A DNA stretch of 64,000 nt, taken from contig NZ_JAMOKX010000002.1 of the NCBI RefSeq assembly GCF_023646285.1, positions 272,949 to 336,948 of the forward strand. Direction: 5' to 3'. The notes beneath the pieces were generated by a model. That model was given only the letters and a program-made list of their open reading frames with translations, searched no databases and had not been told where the DNA came from. Source of the stretch: Helicobacter colisuis. GTDB lineage: Bacteria > Campylobacterota > Campylobacteria > Campylobacterales > Helicobacteraceae. Position numbers and translations under genes: made by a program. Below, in pieces: positions 14,454 through 22,608 of the stretch. The stretch's first letter is position 1. Every line of letters starts with the position of its first letter.

Positions 14454-17402
14454 CTAATATACAGAATCTAGCGATGCCCCATTTATTTCAGAGTATATAA
14501 TTTCAAATATTTTATTTGTGATTCTCTCCTTAAAATCTTTATTATCATTAAATTGTTGAAACAAGACAAGGTTTCTTTCTGCGACATCTTGAAATTTTTC
14601 AGAAAGTATTTCCTTAAACTTTATTTGCATATTTTGCTTATCAGTGTTATGTGCAATTTCTTTGAGTTTCTCATTTTGGCTTAGTTCATTTTTGACTTGT
14701 ATGAGCTCTTGAGCTACCTTATCACTTTCTCCCCATTCTATGTTTCCATATTTTTCATTAAACTCTTTAATGATACTGGAGAGTTCTTGTAACTCTGCTT
14801 CTTGAGTTTTGCTAGAGCCATCTGCATTTGAAGGCAGCAGTTCTCCTTGTCCTTCCAAAATTATATTTTCACTTTTCACAAGCTGCACACGATAGCTATC
14901 AAAACTTACATTATCCAAAATCCCCTTTGCCAAATCCTCTGATCTCGGTGGATTTATTTTTGCTATAAGTTTTTTAAGTAAAATATAGTGTTTTTCTAGA
15001 TTGGTATCTTCATAGGGTAAAATTTGTGCTAAGAATGCATAATCTTTCAAATAATTTTTTACCTTACTATAAAACTCTATTTTTTCATCATCGCTTTTTT
15101 GATTAAACCGATCTATCATTCTATCAAGTTGACTATGAATAATATTTTCTTTTTCTCGCCTTAGAATAGATTCTACAAAGATATCTATCTCATCTTGTGC
15201 ATAAACTTCATACTCCAAAAGATTGCTTTTAAGTTCATAGATTCTCTCAATATTGCTTTCTTGAGCTAGATAAGTTTGCTCATAGAATGCGCTAAAAGAT
15301 TGTGCGATTTTTTCATGTGTATTTACAAAATCTAGCACACAAGTATCCTCCTTATTTGCACACACTCTATTTAATCGCGATAGCGTTTGCACCGCACTTA
15401 TACCGCTTAAAGCTTTATCTACATACATCGTATGTAATAATGGCTCATCAAACCCAGTTTGATACTTTTCTGCTACGATTAAGAATTTATACTCATCTTT
15501 TTTGAATTCATCTTTTAACATATTTTCACTAAATCCATTTAGCCTACTTTCGCTGTAAGTCCCATCATCGATATTCAACTCGCCTGAAAATGCGACAATT
15601 GCCTTGAATTGTGGATAATGGTTTTTTAAGTATTCCCTAAAAGAGAAATAATAATTAAGTGCATTTTCTCTGCTTTTAGTTACTACCATAGCCTTTGCTC
15701 TAGCTCCTATTTTTTTGTAACTATGGACAAAAAAATGCTCAATCATTATTTCAACTTTTTTATCAATAGAATCTCTATGATTTTCTACATAGGCTTTTAG
15801 CTTTTTGTTGGCTTTTTTCTTGTCATAGAGCGGATTGTCTTCAATAGAAGAAAGAATTTTGTAATAACTCTTATAGGTCGTATAACCTTTTAATACATCA
15901 AGAATAAATCCTTCTTCTATTGCTTGTTTCATGGAATAGAGATGAAAAGGAATAAATTTCTTTTCCCCATTCACCTCACAAGGCATTCCAAACATTTCTA
16001 GCGTTTTTGGCTTAGGCGTAGCAGTAAAGGCAAAATAAGAGGCATTTTTTTGCAATTTTTTATTTTTTATAATTTCTGTTATTTTATCTTCTGAATCTTG
16101 CTCATTTTCATCACTACTTCTATCTCTAATAGCTTCTCCCATTTTTTGCGCACTTATACCGCTTTGACTAGAATGTGCTTCATCAATAATAATTGCAAAA
16201 TGTTTTGCCTTAAGACTTGAAACCTCATCTAAGATATAGGGGAATTTTTGAATGGTTGTGATAATAATCTTTTTGCCTTCTTCTAAAGCTTCTTTTAGTT
16301 GCTTACTTCCGTGCGTAATAGCTTCTACCACGCCGCTAACGCTCTCAAAGCTTTTGACATTGTCTCTAATCTGTTTATCTAATACCTTTCTATCTGTCAC
16401 AACAATAATGCTATCAAAGATGAGTTTTGAATCCTTATCATGCAAACTTATAAGATTATGTGCAAGCCATGAAATAGAGTTGCTCTTGCCACTTCCTGCA
16501 CTATGTTCTATCAAATAGCATTTTCCTACACCATTAACTTTCACATTATTTAAAAGCTTTTCTACTACATCAAATTGATGATAGCGTGGAAAAATGATTT
16601 TTTCTTGCTCTTTGTCTTTGATCATTTTCACAAAATCAAAAATAAGTGTAAGTAGAGTATCTTTTTTGAGTATTCTTTCCCAGAGATAAGCGGTTTTCAC
16701 ACCATTGCTTGGTGGATTTCCTGCACCGCAACTAAGCCCTATCTCACCGCTACCATTATTTAATCCACGATTAAAAGGTAAGAATCTTGTCTTTTCTCTC
16801 TCTAGCTTGGTTGTCATAAAAGCAAGATCAGAATCTAGTGCAAAATGCACAATACAATTTTGCAAAAATCTTTCTCTTGGATCTCTATCTTTTTTATATT
16901 GCTCTATTGCATTATAGACATTTTGCTCCGTAAAGGGGTTTTTTAGCTCGATAGTGATCAACGGGATTCCATTGAGAAAAATTACCATATCTATGGAGTT
17001 TTGATTTTCCCTGCTATAGTAAAGTTGGCGAATGACTGAAAGAGTGTTTTTATTGTAATTTTCTACACTATTACTATTTAAGGTATTACTTGGTTTTCTG
17101 TAAGCTAGATTTAACTTGATTCCACGCAATTCTATGCCATTTTGCAAAGACTTAACAATGCCTTGTTCTCTGATTTTAGAAGCAATGTGCTTTAGAATCT
17201 CATTTTTATAACTCTCTCCCAAACGCTTTTTAAGCTCATCTAATGCCTCAGCCTGTGTAGATTCCAAAAACTCTATAAACAACTCTTTATCAAGGCATAA
17301 ATCTTTATCATAGTTTTGGCTCACTCTTTTTATATAGCCATTATTTTCTAATAGATAAGTTCCTATAAAACTTTCTAAATCTTTTTCTTGGTAGTTAGGC
17401 AT
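14454..17402 (-). CDS. hsdR: Type I restriction enzyme, R (endonuclease/translocase) subunit
   Basis: A 982-residue HsdR. The N-terminal nuclease has the PD-(D/E)xK pattern (D138 in SIDMVIFL, then ELK at 152-154). The motor domain follows with Walker A HSAGSGKSNS (300-309), a DEAH box (407-410) and the C-terminal VQTLSRLNR helicase motif. A C-terminal helical domain then interacts with the methylase core. With HsdM and HsdS it would cut unmethylated DNA after translocation. The frame is intact. It overlaps the upstream membrane-protein gene by eight bases (ATGCCTAA), so it is the last gene of the hsdM-hsdS-X-hsdR unit. Since hsdM is frameshifted, modification and restriction may both be off. 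Confidence 0.93.
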   Translation of the reverse strand: MPNYQEKDLESFIGTYLLENNGYIKRVSQNYDKDLCLDKELFIEFLESTQAEALDELKKRLGESYKNEILKHIASKIREQGIVKSLQNGIELRGIKLNLAYRKPSNTLNSNSVENYNKNTLSVIRQLYYSRENQNSIDMVIFLNGIPLITIELKNPFTEQNVYNAIEQYKKDRDPRERFLQNCIVHFALDSDLAFMTTKLEREKTRFLPFNRGLNNGSGEIGLSCGAGNPPSNGVKTAYLWERILKKDTLLTLIFDFVKMIKDKEQEKIIFPRYHQFDVVEKLLNNVKVNGVGKCYLIEHSAGSGKSNSISWLAHNLISLHDKDSKLIFDSIIVVTDRKVLDKQIRDNVKSFESVSGVVEAITHGSKQLKEALEEGKKIIITTIQKFPYILDEVSSLKAKHFAIIIDEAHSSQSGISAQKMGEAIRDRSSDENEQDSEDKITEIIKNKKLQKNASYFAFTATPKPKTLEMFGMPCEVNGEKKFIPFHLYSMKQAIEEGFILDVLKGYTTYKSYYKILSSIEDNPLYDKKKANKKLKAYVENHRDSIDKKVEIMIEHFFVHSYKKIGARAKAMVVTKSRENALNYYFSFREYLKNHYPQFKAIVAFSGELNIDDGTYSESRLNGFSENMLKDEFKKDEYKFLIVAEKYQTGFDEPLLHTMYVDKALSGISAVQTLSRLNRVCANKEDTCVLDFVNTHEKIAQSFSAFYEQTYLAQESNIERIYELKSNLLEYEVYAQDEIDIFVESILRREKENIIHSQLDRMIDRFNQKSDDEKIEFYSKVKNYLKDYAFLAQILPYEDTNLEKHYILLKKLIAKINPPRSEDLAKGILDNVSFDSYRVQLVKSENIILEGQGELLPSNADGSSKTQEAELQELSSIIKEFNEKYGNIEWGESDKVAQELIQVKNELSQNEKLKEIAHNTDKQNMQIKFKEILSEKFQDVAERNLVLFQQFNDNKDFKERITNKIFEIIYSEINGASLDSVY

Positions 17403-19356
17403 TGTTAGCTCCCTTTATTTCTTCTTGTAATATTTTTATTTTTTCTTCTGATTGTTTTGAATATTCTTGGTATTTTTTTATTTTATCTGCAAAAAACATT
17501 TTTCCTCCTAATATACTACTTAAAAAAGAGAAAATAATACTTATAATAATATTCCATGCAGATTCTAGCGGTTTATATTGTGCAACAACAAAATAACTGC
17601 ATATGCATAGAAGCATAAAAAATACAATAATTGCAGATATGCGTAAAAATTTGTAAATTTTAAGAGTTTTTTTATTTCTTTCAAACTCTTTTATTTCATA
17701 TTTAAGTTTTTCACTTCTATAGTTTTTAATTTCGTCATCTTTACTTTTATTATTTTGTTTTAATTTTTCATTTTCTTTTTGCAATTTACTTTTGTCTTGG
17801 TTTACCTCATTAACTTCATTGGTTAAATGTTCTATTTTATTTTCCATTGTATTTATTTTTTCTTCTTTTATATTATGTTGTTGAATGAAATAATCCAAAT
17901 CTACGCCACTCATATTAGAAAGAGAAACTATATTATCTTCATCAATGTCTTCAGGCTTGATATCCAACGATCGAAGATCAACTAAAATTTCTTTAGCTAG
18001 TTCTTTATCCATACCTTCTTTTATTTTCTTATCAAGTTGATTACGTAAATCAGTTTCGTGATTATGTAAATTAAGTGCTATAGATATTCTAGCTCTTACT
18101 TCAGGTTTAAAAATTAATAATTTATTATTGCTTTTAGAAAATTTTCCAAGTTTTAACCATAAAATATTAGTTAGATACATTACTTGTATTGCAATAGGAA
18201 TTTTACTCTTAGAGGTAATTTTTATATATTTTGAAATATTTATATATTCATTTTCATCAGTTAAAAACAAATATTTAGAATTTTCTATGGTTGCTTCATT
18301 GTTTTTTCTCAATATATTTAGCTTATTTAAAAATTCTATTTTTTCATCATTAACTTCAGGCAATTTTTCTTTTATATCACTTGAAACAATGTTAAATTGT
18401 TGATTTTTTTCTAAATTAAAATCTACCTCATCAATTTCTTTTTTTAATATAGTATTTTCTTTAAGTTTAGCAAATAATCTTATTTTTTCTTCTATAATTT
18501 TTAATGTATCATTGCCGCAACGATTTCTTATTGTTTTTGCTGCATCTTTCTCTTCAATATTTTTATTGTTTATTAAAGCATTGTTTATTAAAGCATTGAA
18601 GAAATTTTCTATCCGTTGTTCTTCTCTTGAGGTGTAATATAGATAAATTACTTTTTTACTTCTATTAATTTCTACAATTAAATCAAATAGTTCGTCTATT
18701 ATTGAATTATAAAATTTTCCATTGTATCCCATAAAATGAAAAATAATTTCCATATTTATATAAATTTTTAATTTTTCCCACTTTCTGCTATCAAATGTAT
18801 CTTGATATTTTAATGCATTATACACAATAATACCATCGGATATATTATTTAATAGAGGATTGTTCATATTTTTAATAATAAATTTATTAATATCATTTTC
18901 ATAATTATTAAGTGTATTTCCTAAGAAATAATTAATCAATTCTTTGTTTAATATCTCTTTCTCTTTATCATCTGATAACATACCAGAATCTAAAGATGCA
19001 TGTAATTGTTCAATTAACATTTTTTCTTTATCTATAATCTTTTCTAACTCATTTTTTATGTATTGTGTGTCACTGTCAGCAATACAGTTGGAAAATTTTT
19101 TAGCATTTGTATCGAATTGTAATTTTTTATTTTTTACCATTACTTTTAATCTTTGTTCTATAACAGCTTTAGGTATATCAAATTCAAATTCATTTTTTAG
19201 ACATTCATATATTTCAGTGTTGGTAAAATTATTTAGATTTTTATCGCATATTATAAACACAATAAAAGAATCTAGTATCTCAAATAAATCTTTTCCTTGT
19301 TGTCGTAAAGAATGAAAAACTACCAAAGCTGATAATATTTGATATTTTTCTTCCAT
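17395..19356 (-). CDS. Membrane-anchored coiled-coil protein embedded in the type I operon
   Basis: A 653-residue protein of unknown function between hsdS and hsdR. Residues 1-90 look like winged-helix segments. Residues 196-255 (KIYINMEIIFHFMGYNG, then a long amphipathic helix and a second strand VIYLYY) loosely resemble a PIN-like fold, but the usual first aspartate is an asparagine. Residues about 490-560 form a coiled coil, followed by two transmembrane helices (about 574-593 and 602-620) and a short helical tail. Type I loci of Campylobacter often carry extra ORFs of this kind (rlo genes). Sampled DNA is about 22% G+C, lower than its neighbours. Function cannot be assigned; a membrane-linked defence role is a guess. 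Confidence 0.7.
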   Translation of the reverse strand: MEEKYQILSALVVFHSLRQQGKDLFEILDSFIVFIICDKNLNNFTNTEIYECLKNEFEFDIPKAVIEQRLKVMVKNKKLQFDTNAKKFSNCIADSDTQYIKNELEKIIDKEKMLIEQLHASLDSGMLSDDKEKEILNKELINYFLGNTLNNYENDINKFIIKNMNNPLLNNISDGIIVYNALKYQDTFDSRKWEKLKIYINMEIIFHFMGYNGKFYNSIIDELFDLIVEINRSKKVIYLYYTSREEQRIENFFNALINNALINNKNIEEKDAAKTIRNRCGNDTLKIIEEKIRLFAKLKENTILKKEIDEVDFNLEKNQQFNIVSSDIKEKLPEVNDEKIEFLNKLNILRKNNEATIENSKYLFLTDENEYINISKYIKITSKSKIPIAIQVMYLTNILWLKLGKFSKSNNKLLIFKPEVRARISIALNLHNHETDLRNQLDKKIKEGMDKELAKEILVDLRSLDIKPEDIDEDNIVSLSNMSGVDLDYFIQQHNIKEEKINTMENKIEHLTNEVNEVNQDKSKLQKENEKLKQNNKSKDDEIKNYRSEKLKYEIKEFERNKKTLKIYKFLRISAIIVFFMLLCICSYFVVAQYKPLESAWNIIISIIFSFLSSILGGKMFFADKIKKYQEYSKQSEEKIKILQEEIKGANNA

Positions 19357-19367
19357 ATTGCTCCTTT

Positions 19368-20675
19368 TTATAAGTTAATCCTACCACAAATTGCTTGATT
19401 TATAAGCGTATTTTTGTATTCTTTTATAAGTTTTATTTGTTTTTTGGTTTTTTCTATGATTTTATCTATCTTAGAGATTTTAGAATCTAAAAATTGTGCA
19501 ATTTGCTCTTGCTCTTTTAGGGGTGGGATAAGGCATTGTGCTTCTTTTAAGATAGACTTTGTAATACTAAAAACCTTTACCCCACTAACTCCTTTTCTTA
19601 TTTGATTTCTTGTAAATACAGAATCAAACAAAAATGAAAAATACAAAGAATTAATTTTATAATTTTTTGGTTTTAAAGTGATTGTGTGGTATCCTGCAAA
19701 AATTGGTGTATTAGATTGAATACTTGTAAAATTCCCAGAACCCTCTATATCTTCAGAAGTATCTGCAAAAACAAAATCTCCTTTTTGTAGAAGTGATTGT
19801 GGTTTATTTGCAAGATGTGTTTTGCTCACAAATGGTAATCTATGGATAGATAAATCAAGGCGACATGGGTATTTAGAGTGAATCTCACCATAATTAACGC
19901 AAGGTATGCCACAGGGAATAAAATCCGCTTTAGTTATGTTCAATCCATTGCCAAGAAAAAAAAGCATTTTTAATTTTTTAATCTCCCAATGATTTGGAAT
20001 CTCTCCCAAATATTCTATGCCACTATCTTTGAAAGTTACATTTGTATCAAGTCCTTTGGTAACGCATTCATTAATAAGGGATTGCTTTTTCTCATTTAGA
20101 AGCGTGATGAGCTTTTGCTTTTTCTCACAAAAGTTATCTATCTGTGCACATTTAGAATCTAAAAAATCTGCTATCCTTTTTTGCTCTTCTAGTGGTGGAG
20201 TAGGTAAAAACATTTTTTTAAAGTCTAAATAGTCTATACTTTCTCTAATCTCCATAATACCATAGGCAAATGTTCTTAAAAATTTCTGCACAGATTTTAT
20301 CTGAAACAAGTAAGAGTAATAACCCATCAAATAATTTGGATTATTAATATAAAAAACTAAATAAATAGGACTAACCAAACCATTATATGCAGAAACCCCC
20401 AAAGAACCAATCACGGCATTCATTTTATTTAATACCAAATCATTAATCCTTGCAATCTTGTAGCCTTGCAAATCATCTTTTGATTTATTGCCTATATTTC
20501 CTTTTTCTTCATAGGGAATTACTCCAATATCTTTAACTAGAGAAAGAATTGTTTTTAACTCTAAATTATTATTTTGCTCGTTTCTTTGATTTAAAATTGC
20601 TTTAAGAGGCTTAATCTCCCAATGCTCTGGAATCTCCCCAAGCCATTCTATACCACTATCTTTAAAAGCCCTCAT
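19368..20675 (-). CDS. hsdS: Type I restriction enzyme, S (specificity) subunit
   Basis: A 435-residue HsdS built as two target-recognition halves, each opening with the same motif: FKDSGIEWLGEIPEHWE (residues 4-20) and FKDSGIEYLGEIPNHWE (about 216-232). Each half is followed by a conserved helix (EEQKRIADFLDSKCAQID and KEQEQIAQFLDSKISKID). The two variable domains would set a bipartite target sequence for HsdM/HsdR. The ATG start overlaps the original hsdM stop by four bases (ATGA), the normal coupled arrangement. The frame is intact. The duplicated openings offer a place for recombination with other hsdS genes. Confidence 0.93.
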   Translation of the reverse strand: MRAFKDSGIEWLGEIPEHWEIKPLKAILNQRNEQNNNLELKTILSLVKDIGVIPYEEKGNIGNKSKDDLQGYKIARINDLVLNKMNAVIGSLGVSAYNGLVSPIYLVFYINNPNYLMGYYSYLFQIKSVQKFLRTFAYGIMEIRESIDYLDFKKMFLPTPPLEEQKRIADFLDSKCAQIDNFCEKKQKLITLLNEKKQSLINECVTKGLDTNVTFKDSGIEYLGEIPNHWEIKKLKMLFFLGNGLNITKADFIPCGIPCVNYGEIHSKYPCRLDLSIHRLPFVSKTHLANKPQSLLQKGDFVFADTSEDIEGSGNFTSIQSNTPIFAGYHTITLKPKNYKINSLYFSFLFDSVFTRNQIRKGVSGVKVFSITKSILKEAQCLIPPLKEQEQIAQFLDSKISKIDKIIEKTKKQIKLIKEYKNTLINQAICGRINL

Positions 20676-22589
20676 TGCATAATCTCGCTTAAGAGTTCTT
20701 GCACTTCTTGTTCTAGCTCTTTTAATTCGCTATCTATCTCTTGTAGGCTTCTTGGTGGTGTGTAGGTATAAAAATATTTGTTAAAAAGGATTTCATAGCC
20801 TACACTTGCACTCTCCCAATCTATCCAAGAGTTTGGCACATAGGGTTTTTACTTCTGTATCATAGTAGTTTTGTATATCTACTTTTAGTGGGATTTTCTC
20901 TGTATTGTTAGTTTTGTCAGAATCTAGCAGGAGATTTTCTTCACTCTTTTTGAGTTTCACTCCAAGATAGGAGAAAAACTCTGCTCTATCGTCAAAATCT
21001 TTTGGGCTAGATTCTAGCTCTTGTAGTTTTTGCAGGATTTTGCCTTTGTCTTTTAGGGTGTTGAATTTAGAATCTTCTTTTAGAGATTCTGTGCTTCTTG
21101 GCTTTTCTATAAGGATTTTTGTATAGCCAAAGTCGCTATTATCTAGAATCTTGCAATCTTCATTTTCGCGAAAATCCAAAAATAAATCTGTGATTTTTTC
21201 TATATGCTCTTTTGTCATTTCATTTTGCTTGGAACCTAAGGACTTTTTCATTTTGGAGAAATATTTGGAAGTTGTAGCATTGATGAGTTGGACTTTGCCT
21301 TTTTTATGCTCTGGCTTGTTGTTTGTGATAATCCATATAAAAGTAGGAATGCCTGTGTTATAAAACATATTGGTAGGAAGTGCGACTATGGATTCTAAAT
21401 AGTCATTTTCTATGATATGTTTTCTAATAGCTACCATTCCGCTATCAGAGTTAAAAAGCGAGCTTCCATTATGCACGCTTGCTATGCGTGATCCAAGCGG
21501 TGATTTATCTAGTGTTTTCATCTTGTTTAGCATATTGAGCAAAAACATCATTTGCCCATCACTTTTGCTTGTAATACCTACTTGGAATCTTAAATCTTTG
21601 CATGTCTTTTTGCTATCTATTCCTAACTCTTTTTGATCTTTTTCCCACGATTTTCCATAAGGAGGATTTGTAAGCATAAAATCAAATTTCAAATCCCCTA
21701 ATTTGTCATCACTTAGGGTTGATCCGTATTTGATATGATCTGGATTTTCACCCTTGATTAGCATATCTGCTTTGCATATAGCATAGGTTTCTGGGTTTAT
21801 CTCTTGTCCATAAAGATAAATACTTGCTTGTGATTGGATAAGTCCTTGTGGGTCTGTGATAAAATCTTTAGATTCTGTTAGCATACCTCCACTTCCACAG
21901 GCATTGTCATAAATAGTAAAAACTCCGTTCTTTTTGAGTTTGTCTTTTATAGGCAGAAAGACAAGGTGTGTCATAAGCTCGATAATCTCTCTTGGGGTGA
22001 AGTGCTCTCCGGCTTCTTCGTTGTTTTCTTCATTGAATCTGCGGATAAGTTCTTCAAAAATGTAGCCCATACCAAGATTGCTCAAACCCTTATGAATCAC
22101 ATTGCCTTTATCATCCAAGATAGGATTAATGGAGAGATTTATCTTAGGAGAGCAGAACCGCTCAATCACGCTATAAAGTATATTTGCTTCATCAAGTGTA
22201 TCAAGCTGATTTTTGAATTTAAACTTTGCGATGATATCTTTTATGTTCTCACTAAAACCATCAAGGTAATTTTCAAAGTTGATTCTAATATTTTGCGGAT
22301 CGTTTAGGAGGGCTTGCAAGGTAAAGTTTGAATGATTGTGAAATCCTAGATTGCTCCCCCTATTACGACCACCAAGTATCCCATCAAAATTTTCTATTTT
22401 GCCTTTAAAGGTATTGTAAGTTTTTAAAACCTTTTGCCTTGTAGGCTCTAAGATTACATCTATGCGTCTTAAAATAGTCATAGGCAAGATTACATCGCGA
22501 TATTTACCTTTGACATATACATCACGGAGCAAATCATCTGCTACGCTCCAAATAAAATTTACAATAGGTTGAAATTGTGCAGTATCCAT
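20672..22589 (-). pseudogene. hsdM: Type I restriction methylase HsdM, broken by a one-base frameshift near its 3' end
   Basis: An N6-adenine methylase with motif I NACGSGG (229-235) and catalytic NPPY (308-311). I use the ATG at 22589 (MDTAQFQPIV), which has an AGGGA site, rather than an upstream methionine that overlaps guaA. The frame reads normally to about residue 580, then a run of five A (T5 at 20846-20850 on the plus strand) shifts it to a premature TGA at 20793. With one A removed, the next frame continues as KPYVPNSWIDWE and on to LLSEIMQ, ending exactly at the ATGA overlap with hsdS; the restored product is 638 residues. The lost tail normally helps contact HsdS. It may be a true mutation, phase variation or a sequencing error. 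Confidence 0.88.
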
Positions 22590-22608
22590 ACATATCCCTT
22601 TTATACTC

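Noticed and set aside
20676..20792. Gap between hsdS and the shortened hsdM frame as a separate intergenic region
   Set aside because: In another frame it encodes the normal C-terminal end of HsdM, so it is gene sequence displaced by the frameshift.
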